Shown: positions 44,828 to 55,159, counted from the first letter of the stretch. The stretch: 64,000 bases of DNA from Affinundibacterium macrobrachii (GCF_014652415.1 NZ_BMYT01000007.1:69833-133832); one strand, 5' to 3'. Program-made: numbers and translations. The notes: generated by a model from the sequence alone, not told the origin.

Positions 44828-46096
44828 TTACCAAGAAAGATCAAAGCCAAAGAATTCTGCTGAACTCTCCGCAGTTGCATTTTCATTGTTTGTATTCGAC
44901 CTTGCAGTCTCGAATGCATCCGCATTCGCAATCACTAGCATATGTTCTAATCGGAAGCGATAACTACGTACTACAGCAAAAGGACGATATAAACCGAGTG
45001 TGCAAATGGTGAGTAGTGCATTCACCGTTTGTAGGCGGGTGTAGCCCCACACTGGCAAATTGGATTGGAATTGAATGTCATCTAACTGCGTATGATTCCA
45101 TGAAGCGTTCCAGATTTTGGTTTGCAAGAATGGACCGAGTACTGAGTACACAAGCAAGCCAATCAAGGCAGAGCTAATGATGCCGACAAGACCGGTACTA
45201 AATCCCACATCAGCTTCAGTTCCGCTGCTTAAGAAAATAGATACGCCGAGCGCGAATATGATTCCACCAAAGATTGACACTAGGGTGATATAGAAAAAAG
45301 TGACAAAATACGGCCAGACAAAGGCATGGACGGAAATATTAGCCGTAGATTTTTTTTGTCCAAATCCGAAATTATTGTGCTGGTAGTACTTCATGCGCGC
45401 GTGTAGCCATGGCCAAGACAAATACAGCAAACCTGGTAGTGCAACGAACCAACTCAGAGGAAATAGCACTGCGATTAAGGCGGGCAATACGAAGATGATC
45501 GCAATCGGTAGATAGATGGCATAGGCTGTGCTGAGTCTGCCATGAAAATCAAATCGTAGGCCACGATAGCTGGTATTACGTAAGCGAAAGCATAATGCGC
45601 TGCGCATCATCCATGGTAGGCCAAAAAATAATAGCGATGCGAAAACCAACGCAAATCCTTTGGATAAGCCAAAGACATAGTGGTATAGAAATAGCAGAAT
45701 GGCGGCGATGATACGACCGCGCAAAATCGTTGTTGGGTCGCCGTGAAAATTAAAGCAGGCGCCTGCCAATTGGGTGTTGCGATCAAAGTATTGTAGTCGC
45801 CTAACTTTTGCCCAAGCTGAATAAATACCCAAGCTGAGTAAGCTCAAACAAAGATTCACTATCCATATTTTGAAATACTCTTTGCCACTGCCAGTAAAAA
45901 CAGCTTGATAGTTGAGTGGCGGTGGTGGGTATAAATCTGCGTAGTTGGGTAATTGTTCCACTGGATTTTGATCCACTATCGCTGCTTGCGCGGTTTCCGC
46001 AGACTGACTGAAATCGCCTATGCTAGAACCAACTTGGTTGGATGGCATGGTTTGATTGTCGTTTGTGCTGGCCGTATCAAGCGCATGTTCTGGCAT
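44828..46096 (-). CDS. DUF898/YjgN family membrane protein
   Basis: 422 residues. Acidic/polar N-terminal ~70 residues, then FTGSGKEYFKIWIVNLCLSLLSLGIYSAWAKVRRLQYF, the DUF898 signature, and about eight membrane helices with internal similarity (RLQTVNALLTICTLGLYRPFAVVRSYRF near the end). Function unknown; DUF898 genes are often next to an M48 peptidase gene, as here, which suggests joint action at the inner membrane. TAGGAG precedes the ATG. Confidence 0.9.
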   Translation of the reverse strand: MPEHALDTASTNDNQTMPSNQVGSSIGDFSQSAETAQAAIVDQNPVEQLPNYADLYPPPPLNYQAVFTGSGKEYFKIWIVNLCLSLLSLGIYSAWAKVRRLQYFDRNTQLAGACFNFHGDPTTILRGRIIAAILLFLYHYVFGLSKGFALVFASLLFFGLPWMMRSALCFRLRNTSYRGLRFDFHGRLSTAYAIYLPIAIIFVLPALIAVLFPLSWFVALPGLLYLSWPWLHARMKYYQHNNFGFGQKKSTANISVHAFVWPYFVTFFYITLVSIFGGIIFALGVSIFLSSGTEADVGFSTGLVGIISSALIGLLVYSVLGPFLQTKIWNASWNHTQLDDIQFQSNLPVWGYTRLQTVNALLTICTLGLYRPFAVVRSYRFRLEHMLVIANADAFETARSNTNNENATAESSAEFFGFDLSW

Positions 46097-46217
46097 TGCG
46101 ACTCCTAGAAAAAAAGCAATAATGAGTCGAGGATCATAACATGCAAAATTGTCAATTAGATAAATTTCTCGCGATAATGTTACAGATACGGAGCAAGTTG
46201 CTAATTGGCTTAGTTGC

Positions 46218-46250
46218 CTGAATTAATTAGCTGAATTAATTAGCTGAAAT
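46218..46250. repeat. 13-bp tandem repeat, 2.5 copies (CTGAATTAATTAG)
   Basis: Two perfect copies at 46218-46243 and a partial third, in the 227-base gap between the DUF898 gene and the phosphatase gene; otherwise nothing notable there. Confidence 0.8.
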
Positions 46251-46323
46251 GGTTACCTAAACTTGGAATGGAAGATTGATTCGTCTAATGAATAATTTAG
46301 TCACCAATTCATCAACAATCTCA

Positions 46324-47298
46324 CTAGCGAATTGTGTGGCATGTGGCCTCACCTTTATCCAAAATCTGCTTACTCTCTGCTGCGATAAATTCCCAAGAAA
46401 ATGCGTTGTTTGCCAGAGTAAGTTTTAGCACACCGTGATGATCGTTTTGCCTCACTTCACTGCCATCTTTCACTAAGAAGATCGGTGACAACTTTGCACC
46501 ACCAGTACCAACGACAAAGCTTCGAATGCCATTCTTTGCATCAGGCACACCATTCTTATCTAATGGTGCGAATCGCTCATAATGATGATCATGACTCGTT
46601 AGTACCAGATCGGCTTTTGCATCTGCTAACAGCTTCCACGCATCTTGCATGACTTTATTATTGCCGTGACCGCCAGATGAATAGACTGGGTGATGCCAAA
46701 ATGCGAGTATGCATGAGGCTTGGTTTTCACGCAGCGTCGATTGCAGCCAAGTCAATTGGGTTTGCATGGCTTGGTGCTTGATATTGCTGTTTAGCGAAAT
46801 GATCAACCAGTTTTCCAAAGTCTTTTTGTAGTAACCGCGTCGATTACTGCCAGCTAGCTCATCAAAATAGTTGTAATAGCCGGAGGCGAGGGGGATTCCA
46901 TAATCATGATTTCCCGGTGATGGCAAAGTACGTTGTTTAAACTGACCCCAAGTTTGATCGTAGCAGTCGCTAAATTCTTCCGCTTTTCCAACTGGATAGG
47001 TGTTGTCGCCTAGTGTGATGACATGGGCATTTTTGTCTTGTTGTATGCCTGTTGCGATTAATGCGGCGGTTTGTGCAGCGCCTGTTTGCGAGGCGGCTTG
47101 CTTGCGACAATCAGCGATATCGCCAGCTGCATAGATGGTGATGGGATTCGGTTTTTTCGGAATATTCTTTTTTGTTTGCGCATCGACAGTTGGGTGAAAA
47201 ATCAATGCGGATAAAATGAATAGCGCGTTCCGACGGAGACTGCTTGCACGAATTGATAAATTTGAAAATTGGAATTGAACAAAGTTAAGCATCGGCAT
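46324..47298 (-). CDS. Secreted calcineurin-like metallophosphatase
   Basis: 324 residues, possibly 322 from the second ATG. N-terminal signal-like segment (about 20-40, FILSALIFHPTVDAQ). The dinuclear metal site is visible: AAGDIADC, LGDNTYP, SPGNHDYG, FWHHPVYS and TSHDHHYERF. Related to purple-acid-type and Cpd-like phosphoesterases; likely a periplasmic phosphatase. The C-terminal LTLANNAFSWEFIAAESKQILDKGEATC is β-rich with a terminal Cys. Confidence 0.88.
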   Translation of the reverse strand: MPMLNFVQFQFSNLSIRASSLRRNALFILSALIFHPTVDAQTKKNIPKKPNPITIYAAGDIADCRKQAASQTGAAQTAALIATGIQQDKNAHVITLGDNTYPVGKAEEFSDCYDQTWGQFKQRTLPSPGNHDYGIPLASGYYNYFDELAGSNRRGYYKKTLENWLIISLNSNIKHQAMQTQLTWLQSTLRENQASCILAFWHHPVYSSGGHGNNKVMQDAWKLLADAKADLVLTSHDHHYERFAPLDKNGVPDAKNGIRSFVVGTGGAKLSPIFLVKDGSEVRQNDHHGVLKLTLANNAFSWEFIAAESKQILDKGEATCHTIR

Positions 47299-47382
47299 TC
47301 AGGACTAGGGATAAAACAATATTTTACCCGCATATCCTGAAAGCTAGCGTAAATGCAATGCGTGAATAGGTGTAATGGTAAA

Positions 47383-47622
47383 TCACGCGCGTGGCGCATT
47401 CGGATCGCAACAGCCACAGCAAGGGCTGCCTGTTTTTTCGCTAGGTACAGCGTTTTGTACAGAAGTCGTTTGCACAGTTGCTTTGTCGTTGCTTAATTCA
47501 GCAGTTGATTTGGCAGCAGAAGATGATTGCACTGCAGATTCAACTGTCGCTTGATTATTGATTTCGCTGGCATTGGTTAAACTAGCGACGCTGCTATTCG
47601 TTGTGGATTGTGACGTGTTCAT
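47383..47622 (-). CDS. Small low-complexity protein with a CCGCC tail
   Basis: 79 residues. Residues 1-60 are Ser/Thr/Asn/Ala-rich and lack any aromatic residue; the end reads SPCCGCCDPNAPRA, with four cysteines in five residues. AGGAAG stands six bases before the ATG, which supports translation. No signal peptide or membrane helix. The Cys cluster could bind a metal or form disulfides. Family not recognised. It follows the phosphatase gene region but has its own leader. Confidence 0.6.
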   Translation of the reverse strand: MNTSQSTTNSSVASLTNASEINNQATVESAVQSSSAAKSTAELSNDKATVQTTSVQNAVPSEKTGSPCCGCCDPNAPRA

Positions 47623-47834
47623 ACACTACTTCCTAAAAGACGATGAGAGCAAGTAGTGTAATTCTGCCTTGTCGGATTGCTGTGCAGGCTCGTATGCAAG
47701 TTCGCGATTTCTTGATTCTCGACAAGTGGAGTTGAATCGCGCGTAGATTGGGCGTCGATTTATGTGGGATAGGCGGAAAAGGAAGATTAAATAAAGATGA
47801 AGCGAAGATAAGAGTAAAAAAGGCAAAAAAGACA

Positions 47835-47870
47835 AAAAGGGCAAAATTCAATAAAGAATTTCGCCCTTTT
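47835..47870 (-). terminator. Terminator after the M16 peptidase gene
   Basis: AAAAGGGCAAAATTC and GAATTTCGCCCTTTT (47835-47849, 47856-47870) form a long stem with one mismatch, ending in T on the minus strand. Confidence 0.8.
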
Positions 47871-47910
47871 ATTGGTCGGCAACGCGAGTTTGCCTTACAT
47901 AGCTATCTTA

Positions 47911-50730
47911 CTATTTACTGATTTTTGCTTGATCACCCGCATTGATTACCGAGATGTTTTCCGGTTTGATTAATTGACGTAACGCTTGATTGACTTGCGC
48001 CACAGTCAAGGCAGCGACTTTTGCTTCAAAGTCTTGGTCAAACTTCATGGTGCGATTAATCGCCAGATAGTTTGACAACTGCGCTGCTAAGCTTGCATCC
48101 TGCGTGCGACCTACTTCTTCCGCTTGCTTCCAGCCTTTTTTCGCTTCGATCAATTCAGCTTCGGTGAAACCTTCAGTGACTGCTTTTTGCACTTCTTCAC
48201 GTAAAGCTGCTTCGACCTTCGCGGTATTTTGTGGTGCGCTCAAGGCATACGCAGCCCACATGCCACTTGGATCTTGACTTGGTACGTTTAAGAAGGAACC
48301 AACACCATACGACAAACCTTCTTTTTGACGAATACGATCAGCCAAACGACTACGCAAAGCACCGCCACCCAGCATATGGTTTGCCATCAACAATGCTGGA
48401 TGAACTTCTGCATCATCTTTAATTGCTACAGGATGAATCGCGAGTAAGAAACTGCTGGCCTTATCTGGTGTATTGAGTACCAGTTTTTCGCCAGCGACTG
48501 CTTTGATTTGACGTGCAATTCTTGTATAAGTTTGTTTGGCTTTCCAATCACCAAATAAGCTTGCCAATTGGGTTTTTAAGCTAGTCGGATCAAAATCTCC
48601 AACCGCTGAAAAACTAGCACTATCCGCACCAAAATATTGCTGGTGGAAGGCTTTCACATCTTCTAATTTGACAGCTTTTGCAGCAAGCACTTGCTCAGGT
48701 AAAGTATTCACGTGCAATACATGACCAGCGGGCGTCGCATCGGTGAGGCGTGCCACTGCATTACTTGCTTGGGCTTGTGGTTCTGGAATGGATTGCTCGA
48801 TACGTCCAACAATGGCTAATTTGAGTTCTTCAAATTCGCTAGTAGGGAAGGATGGCTTTTTCAAAACCTCTGCCAACAAATCAATCGCCGCCGCTAACTT
48901 ATCGCGTGTGGCTGTGATGTTGGCAGTGATGCCTTCTGCATTGCCACCTATCGTCACCTGTGCATTTAATTTATCGAAGCTATCTTTGATTTCTTGACGA
49001 GATAAACGATCTGTTCCTTTATTCAATAGGCTCGCTGTGAATTGTCCGATTTCAGCCTTGCCTTTTAAGCTTGCTTCGCTACCCATACGCAAACGTAGAC
49101 TCACACTGACAGTCGCACCTTTGGTTTTCTTCGGTAGTAAAGCGAGTTTCATTCCATTGGATAGATTGGAACGCTGTGTACGCTTTTCGATATTTGCAGG
49201 GCTAGGATCAAACGCTTCACCTTGTTCAACCACCGCTTGACCTTTGTAATCCTTAACGAGCTTGAGGATGTCTGGTGTCGATGGTACTTCGGTACGATCT
49301 GCGGTATCGGTTGGGATAAATCGACCGAGTGTACGATTGGTCGCTTTCAAATATTTTTCTGCAGCGGCTTGTACATCTTTCACCGTCATTTTTTCAATCT
49401 GATCACGCTCAATAAAGAACAAACGCCAATCGCCTGCAGCCATTGATTCGGTTAGTGCAATCGTCAATTGCGCTGTGTCATTTAAGGCGAGTTGAATTTG
49501 CTTACGCGCAGCTTGTTTCGCGCGATCTAATTCTTCTTGTGTAATCGGTGCGGTTTTTAAATTTTCGAGAACCTTTAACAAGGTTTCTTGCGCTGCATCC
49601 AAATTATTTTCTTTTGGTACGATGGCACCAAATATGCCATAGCTAGGTTCTAGATTGCTGACCGTGTTGTAGTTCACCGCAGTGGCAAGCTTGGTTTCAA
49701 CCAAGGCTTTATGCAAACGTCCACTTGGTGCACTTGTCAAAATATTTGCCAGCAAGCCAAGTGCAGCGGAATCGATATGCGCAGATGGCGCCATGTGGTA
49801 ACCAGCACCAACAAATTGCGTGCCACCGGTGCGACGTACTGTTACAGAACGTTCACCGTCTTGCGTTGGTTCTGTGGTGTAGGTTGGGTCGATGACGCGA
49901 TTCGGTTTTGGAATCCGACCAAATAGCTCGTTCACTTGCTTGAGAATTTTTGTATCGTCGAATTTACCAGCGATCATCAAAATCGCATTGTCTGGCTGGT
50001 AGTATTTTTTGTAGAACGCACGTAAGCGCGGGATATTCACTTGTTCAATATCAGAGCGCGCACCAATGGTTGATTTACCGTAGTTGTGCCAATCGTAAGC
50101 GACTGCTTGGATACGCTCGGTGGTGACGCCAATTGGATCGCTTTCGCCAATTTCAAATTCATTGCGAACGACCGTCATTTCACCTTTTTGGGTTTTGGGA
50201 TTCCACAAATCGTTTTGATCAATGGCCGCATTGATCATGCGATCTGCTTCCATCGCCAACATTTGTTTTAAATTGTCTTCGTTGGCAGGGAAGGTCGCAT
50301 AGTAGTTGGTGCGATCGTACCAAGTGGTGCCGTTGAATTCTGCGCCAGTCGCGTTCAATACTTCTACTGGGGATTTGGTGCCTTTTTTAAGGCCGAAATT
50401 GGCACTTGGTTTGAACAACAAATGTTCCAACAAATGCGCCATGCCGGTCTCGCCGTAATTTTCATGACGCGAACCGACCATGTAGACTAAATTGGTCGTC
50501 AGCGTAGGCTTACTCGCGTCTGGAAACAAGACCACGCGCATTCCATTTGCCAATTTATATTCTGTGATGCCTTCAACGGTAGTGACTTTGACTGGCGCTG
50601 CTAATTGTTTTGTTGATTGCTTAGAATTACTTGCGCTGATAGCTGTTGTTGCTTCGATTGGTGTTGTTGCTAGTGCCAAGCCTGGCGTCAAAATGCCAGC
50701 ACTGAGCATGAGTAAAGTAATTAATTTCAC
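47911..50730 (-). CDS. M16-family zinc peptidase, two-domain (pitrilysin-like), secreted
   Basis: 939 residues. GTG start (50730) seven bases after AAGGA. Signal peptide MKLITLLMLSAGILTPGLALA. The inverted zinc motif HLLEH is in GETGMAHLLEHLLFKPS (about 98-102) with a Glu ligand near residue 175; the second half (about 520-930) repeats the fold without the zinc site, as in fused M16B pairs. It would degrade peptides in the periplasm. It ends before a strong terminator and has no operon partner. Confidence 0.93.
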   Translation of the reverse strand: MKLITLLMLSAGILTPGLALATTPIEATTAISASNSKQSTKQLAAPVKVTTVEGITEYKLANGMRVVLFPDASKPTLTTNLVYMVGSRHENYGETGMAHLLEHLLFKPSANFGLKKGTKSPVEVLNATGAEFNGTTWYDRTNYYATFPANEDNLKQMLAMEADRMINAAIDQNDLWNPKTQKGEMTVVRNEFEIGESDPIGVTTERIQAVAYDWHNYGKSTIGARSDIEQVNIPRLRAFYKKYYQPDNAILMIAGKFDDTKILKQVNELFGRIPKPNRVIDPTYTTEPTQDGERSVTVRRTGGTQFVGAGYHMAPSAHIDSAALGLLANILTSAPSGRLHKALVETKLATAVNYNTVSNLEPSYGIFGAIVPKENNLDAAQETLLKVLENLKTAPITQEELDRAKQAARKQIQLALNDTAQLTIALTESMAAGDWRLFFIERDQIEKMTVKDVQAAAEKYLKATNRTLGRFIPTDTADRTEVPSTPDILKLVKDYKGQAVVEQGEAFDPSPANIEKRTQRSNLSNGMKLALLPKKTKGATVSVSLRLRMGSEASLKGKAEIGQFTASLLNKGTDRLSRQEIKDSFDKLNAQVTIGGNAEGITANITATRDKLAAAIDLLAEVLKKPSFPTSEFEELKLAIVGRIEQSIPEPQAQASNAVARLTDATPAGHVLHVNTLPEQVLAAKAVKLEDVKAFHQQYFGADSASFSAVGDFDPTSLKTQLASLFGDWKAKQTYTRIARQIKAVAGEKLVLNTPDKASSFLLAIHPVAIKDDAEVHPALLMANHMLGGGALRSRLADRIRQKEGLSYGVGSFLNVPSQDPSGMWAAYALSAPQNTAKVEAALREEVQKAVTEGFTEAELIEAKKGWKQAEEVGRTQDASLAAQLSNYLAINRTMKFDQDFEAKVAALTVAQVNQALRQLIKPENISVINAGDQAKISK

Positions 50731-50971
50731 CTGAAAATCCTTAAAAATACAACGAGGTGAGCAACATAGTTGATTTGCTAATTATTTGCAATTAGCTACA
50801 AGCAATTATGCTAATTTTTTGTGAATTACTTAAGCGAAATAAGGAATTAATTATTTAATTGATTAAGTAAATAATTAAGAATGCTGTTTGAATTATCGGA
50901 GAGCGAGAGATTTGCTAGGTTTTTTAAATTGTGAGTTATCACCGAAAGAATGGCGGTATGCAATGACTTAC

Positions 50972-51682
50972 TTACTCATCGTCAAACAGTGAAGCTTGAA
51001 ATGCAGATGGGTTTGTCGTTGGACGTTTTGTTTTCGCGCTGGTTCTATCCAAGTTCGCCGCCTTTGCCCACATCTGTTCAGCGGGGAAAAGTTGTAGAAA
51101 TTGGCGCGCTAAATCTGGATGAGGACATGCAAGCCACGCATCGTAATCTTGCTCATGCAAAATCACCAAGGAGCGTTTTTCATCTTCGGGCTTTTGAAAT
51201 TGTCGCATCACAGGATGCAGATCTGCATTGATGGTGATTTGCGTGAAGGAAAAACTCTGTTGACCATCTTCTTCATTCCATCCTTGGTAAAGACCAGCGA
51301 CTGCAAAATCGCTATGATCTTTGACGCCAATTTGCCAACGTTCTGCCTTACCGGTCTCATAGTTAGGTTCGAAGAAATTTTGTAATGGGATAAGACAACG
51401 TTGTCCCATACGCCAAGCTTGCGCAAAACTGCGTAACTGACCGATGGTTTCGGCACGTGCATTCATGGTGCTAAAGCGCTTAACTCCAGCGGGAATTTTA
51501 TTCTTCGGGATCATGCCGTAACTACCCAACTGCGCACGTCGGCGCTTTAAGTGATCATGCGTGATGAATGGGGCCGCGTAGTCCTGCCAAATCTCGGGTC
51601 GCCAGTCGTCTCCGGTTTGATCAATCGCAGCAAATTTCTCGACTAGCTGATCGCGCCGAGTTGGTGTGTAGTTGACGCACAT
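50972..51682 (-). CDS. SRAP-family abasic-site protein (YedK/HMCES)
   Basis: 236 residues. It covalently crosslinks to abasic sites in single-stranded DNA. The catalytic Cys2 directly follows the initiator Met (MCVNYTPTR), the Asn is in FSTMNARAETI, Glu in PLQNFFEPNYE and the His in DLHPVMRQFQKPEDEKR; all four are present. No SOS box is obvious. It is alone between convergent/tandem neighbours. Confidence 0.94.
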   Translation of the reverse strand: MCVNYTPTRRDQLVEKFAAIDQTGDDWRPEIWQDYAAPFITHDHLKRRRAQLGSYGMIPKNKIPAGVKRFSTMNARAETIGQLRSFAQAWRMGQRCLIPLQNFFEPNYETGKAERWQIGVKDHSDFAVAGLYQGWNEEDGQQSFSFTQITINADLHPVMRQFQKPEDEKRSLVILHEQDYDAWLACPHPDLARQFLQLFPAEQMWAKAANLDRTSAKTKRPTTNPSAFQASLFDDE

Positions 51683-51756
51683 GACAGTATTTTTGTGAAA
51701 TGACTTTTTCGATTCGGTGCTTACTTAGCTTGAATATGATCGCAGTCTTCGCTGAT

Positions 51757-52338
51757 TCAAATTGAAAGCTGAAGTTCAGTAATTATATGCGTGAGTGGAA
51801 TATCATAAAGTTCGGGCGTGAATTCGGTGTGCGCCAGTTGGTAAGCGATACCCACCGACTTTGCTTGCGGTAGTTGCGCCAAACTGCGGTCATAAAATCC
51901 GCCACCGTAACCTAGCCTAAAATTTTGCGAACTAAAGCCGACACAAGGGATCAGTAGCATATCGGGGGCAATACCATGCTCACGATTGCGAGGAATTGGG
52001 ATGCCAAAACTATCGGTATCCATGGCATCGCCTGGACACCATTCAACAAATTTAAGTGCTTGCGCTTTGCCGACAACGATGGGCAGCGCTAATTTGACAC
52101 CGAGCTGCTGTAATTCTTGGTAACACTGTAGTAAGTCCGGTTCAGCTTGGATAGGCCAATATACCGCTAGGTGTTGCGGCATGTTTTGTTGAATCAAAGT
52201 GATGACTTGTTCGGCGATGCTGCGATCCCATTGCTGGCGCAGGGCGAGTGGGGTTTCTTTACGAATTTGCAGTAAATCGCGGCGTAATTGCGCTCGGTTT
52301 GGCATTTGTTCTTTTACGCTATGGTGTGGCTGTGTCAT
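51757..52338 (-). CDS. 5-formyltetrahydrofolate cyclo-ligase
   Basis: 193 residues, perhaps 182 if started at MPNRAQLRR (52305), the usual family start. ATP-dependent conversion of 5-formyl-THF to methenyl-THF. Signatures: QLRRDLLQIRKE, FVEWCPGD, LLIPCVGFSSQNFRLGYGGGFYDRSLAQ. Divergent from slt. Confidence 0.93.
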   Translation of the reverse strand: MTQPHHSVKEQMPNRAQLRRDLLQIRKETPLALRQQWDRSIAEQVITLIQQNMPQHLAVYWPIQAEPDLLQCYQELQQLGVKLALPIVVGKAQALKFVEWCPGDAMDTDSFGIPIPRNREHGIAPDMLLIPCVGFSSQNFRLGYGGGFYDRSLAQLPQAKSVGIAYQLAHTEFTPELYDIPLTHIITELQLSI

Positions 52339-52371
52339 ACTGTTAACAGGTTTAAGAAGGATATGCTTGAA

Positions 52372-54411
52372 ATGTTAGAACAACAACTACATGGTCGCTT
52401 TACAGGTTGCTTCACACGTCGCTTTATGCGTCGTTTAGTATGCGGCATCTTTGGCAGCAGCTTTGCTATGTTAGCAGCTTTGCCTGTCTTTGCAGAAAAT
52501 GCTCCTCATCCAGTCTCGCTTGAGGCCGCGATGAGCGCACCAGTCACAGGCGTCATCAACGATGACGATCGCTTTATGGCCTTACGTGACGCAGCGATAC
52601 ACGATGATGCTAAGGCCGCGCAAATGCATGCTTCACAATTGACGCAGTATCCGATTCCTTCGTATGTGGATTATTACGTATTACGCACCCGCATTCGTTC
52701 GGCATCGGCGGCAGAGATGCAAAGCTTTTTTAAGAAATATGAAGGTAGTGCAATCGCTGATCGCTTGCGTAATGATTGGTTATTGGTGCTTGGTTATCGC
52801 GGTGATTGGACGAATTTTGATCAGCAGTTACCCCTGTATGTGGTGAATGATGATCATCAAGTCAAGTGCTACGCTTTGTTATCCAAAGCGCTCAAGCAGC
52901 AACGTGTGGCAATTGAAGCGCGCAGTTTGATCACCTCGCCCAAACAATATGGCGACGGCTGCTATCAATTGATTGGTACGCTGTATGAACAAGGTCAATT
53001 TACTGATGCTGACTTGTGGGCGCAAATGCGTATCGCTGCAGAGTCTTCGGCAATGCCACTAGCAAAACGTTTAGGAAAGATGTTGAATATTCCTGAAAAG
53101 CGTTTAGTCGAGGCGATGGATAAACCGAACAATTTGCTAAAAAAAGCGCCAGCCAATGATCGATTGAGTCGTGAATTATTTTTGATGGCTTTAGGACGCG
53201 CTGCAAAACAAGATCCAGACAAGTCGGTCGCTGCACTTCAAAAGTTTGGGGATAAGTTGAATGCGAATGACAAAGCGCAGGCTTGGGCAAATATCGCATT
53301 ACCAGCATCACAAAAATTGCAAGCCGAGGCACTTACGTATTGGAAGCGTGCTGATGCTGCTCATTTAAGTATAGAGGCGTATCAGTGGCGAGCACGCATG
53401 GCCTTGCGCGAGGGCGATTGGAAAATGGTGAAGACTGCGATTGCGTCAATGCCGATTGCGTTGAAGAACCAGCCAGCTTGGATTTATTGGCATGGTCGTG
53501 CGCTTCAACAAGAAGGCAAAAAAGAAGAAGCGCAAAATGTCTTTGCGAGCATCTCAGACCAAATGCATTTTTATGGGCAGTTGGCACTTGAGGAGCGCGG
53601 ACAGAAGATTGGAGTTCCTGCATTGGTTAAGCCTGTTAGTCCGGAAGAATTAGCGCCAATTGCACAAAACCCTAATCTACAACGTGCCTTGAAATTTTAT
53701 GCGATGAATTTACGCTTTGAAGGTACGCGTGAATGGAATTGGGCTTTGCGTAGCATGAGCGAGCGCGAACTGATTGTAGCAGCTGAGTTTGCCCGTCAAA
53801 ATGCTTTGTTGGATCGCATGGTCAATACTTCAGACAAAACGAAATCGGATATTGATATTCATCAGCGCTTTCCAACGCCATTTAATGACAGTATGTATAA
53901 AGCCACGCAAGCGGTCGGCGTTGATATGGCTTGGGTGTATGGCTTGATCCGACAAGAATCTCGCTTTGCTACTGCAGCGAAATCGCATGTTGGTGCCTCT
54001 GGCTTGATGCAAGTGATGCCGAAAACAGCGAAGTGGGTCGCTAAAAAAATCGGATTGTCCGATTACGTGCCGCATCAAGTAAATGATGTCGAAACGAATC
54101 TCGCTTTGGGCACCAATTATTTGAATATGGTACTGACCGATTTAGGCGGTTCGCAAGCCTTGGCTTCTGCTGCTTACAATGCTGGACCAGGTAGGCCGCG
54201 TGCGTGGCGCTCCACTCTGACGCGTCCAGTAGAAGGCGCGATTTTTGCAGAGACGATTCCATTTTCCGAGACACGTGATTACGTCAAAAATGTTTTGTCG
54301 AACGCCACTTATTACGCGGCGATTTTTGAGAAAAAACCGCAATCATTAAAAGCGCGTTTAGGCACCGTCATACCTAAAGGGATGAGTGCCGATGAGCCTG
54401 AATATCAATAG
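52372..54411 (+). CDS. slt: Soluble lytic murein transglycosylase (Slt70 type)
   Basis: 679 residues from the ATG at 52372 (AAGGA ten bases before); ATG 52363 is too close to that site, but possible. The signal region (about 20-40, GIFGSSFAMLAALPVFA) directs it to the periplasm. A superhelical region (about 50-500) precedes the SLT domain: catalytic Glu in LIRQESRFATAAKSHVGASGLMQVMPKTA, then AYNAGPGRPRAW. It cleaves peptidoglycan glycan strands to 1,6-anhydro products. Confidence 0.93.
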   Translation: MLEQQLHGRFTGCFTRRFMRRLVCGIFGSSFAMLAALPVFAENAPHPVSLEAAMSAPVTGVINDDDRFMALRDAAIHDDAKAAQMHASQLTQYPIPSYVDYYVLRTRIRSASAAEMQSFFKKYEGSAIADRLRNDWLLVLGYRGDWTNFDQQLPLYVVNDDHQVKCYALLSKALKQQRVAIEARSLITSPKQYGDGCYQLIGTLYEQGQFTDADLWAQMRIAAESSAMPLAKRLGKMLNIPEKRLVEAMDKPNNLLKKAPANDRLSRELFLMALGRAAKQDPDKSVAALQKFGDKLNANDKAQAWANIALPASQKLQAEALTYWKRADAAHLSIEAYQWRARMALREGDWKMVKTAIASMPIALKNQPAWIYWHGRALQQEGKKEEAQNVFASISDQMHFYGQLALEERGQKIGVPALVKPVSPEELAPIAQNPNLQRALKFYAMNLRFEGTREWNWALRSMSERELIVAAEFARQNALLDRMVNTSDKTKSDIDIHQRFPTPFNDSMYKATQAVGVDMAWVYGLIRQESRFATAAKSHVGASGLMQVMPKTAKWVAKKIGLSDYVPHQVNDVETNLALGTNYLNMVLTDLGGSQALASAAYNAGPGRPRAWRSTLTRPVEGAIFAETIPFSETRDYVKNVLSNATYYAAIFEKKPQSLKARLGTVIPKGMSADEPEYQ

Positions 54412-54428
54412 CTGAGTAGGAGTCTGTC

Positions 54429-55148
54429 ATGCAAACGAATGAAGAAAACTTAGACCTGCAAACGACCCTCGCACCATTGCAGCACGCCATGCGTAAGAGT
54501 AATTATCGTCTAGTGATAGGCAATAAAAATTATTCTTCGTGGTCGATGCGCCCTTGGTTAGTGATGAAAACTTTTGGCATCCCATTTGAAGAGATCAAGG
54601 TGTTATTAGATAGGCCGGATACCACACAAAAAATCTCGGAATATTCTTTGTCTGGTCGCGTGCCTGTTTTGTTAGGTGACGACTTGGTGATCTGGGATTC
54701 TTTAGCGATTTGCGAATACTTGGCAGAGCGTTTTCCGACCTATCACTTATGGCCAGAAAATGTCGCTGCGCGTGCAACTGCACGTAGCGTTTGTGCTGAA
54801 ATGCATTCTGGATTTAGTCAATTACGAAATGCGATGCCGATGAATATTCGAGCCAATTTTCCGGGTAAAGGTCGCACCGCTGGTTCGCAAGCTGATATAG
54901 GTCGTATTAGTGAAATTTGGGAAGATTGCCTCTCCACTTATGGAGCGCATCGTTTCCTGTTTGGTGATTTCTCTATCGCCGATGCATTTTTCGCGCCGGT
55001 TGTGATGCGTTTTAAAACTTACGGAGTTTCCTTGGCACCGGCCTTGCAAGCGTATTGCGAACGAGTCGAAGCGCATCCTGCTGTGACGCAATGGGTGCTT
55101 GGCGCATTAGATGAACATGACGATATGCCTAAGTATGATTTTCCTTAA
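54429..55148 (+). CDS. Glutathione S-transferase family protein
   Basis: 239 residues. A thioredoxin-like N-terminal domain (LVIGNKNYSSWSMRPWLVMKTFGIPFE, then SLSGRVPVLLGDDLVIWDSLAICEYLAERFP) and a helical C-terminal domain with FSIADAFFAPVV. The Ser/Tyr near NYSSWS is the likely glutathione-activating position. TAGGAG precedes the ATG. The first 20 residues exceed the usual family start; MRKSNYRLVIG would be an alternative. Physiological substrate unknown. Confidence 0.9.
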   Translation: MQTNEENLDLQTTLAPLQHAMRKSNYRLVIGNKNYSSWSMRPWLVMKTFGIPFEEIKVLLDRPDTTQKISEYSLSGRVPVLLGDDLVIWDSLAICEYLAERFPTYHLWPENVAARATARSVCAEMHSGFSQLRNAMPMNIRANFPGKGRTAGSQADIGRISEIWEDCLSTYGAHRFLFGDFSIADAFFAPVVMRFKTYGVSLAPALQAYCERVEAHPAVTQWVLGALDEHDDMPKYDFP

Positions 55149-55159
55149 CCTGAATTTGC

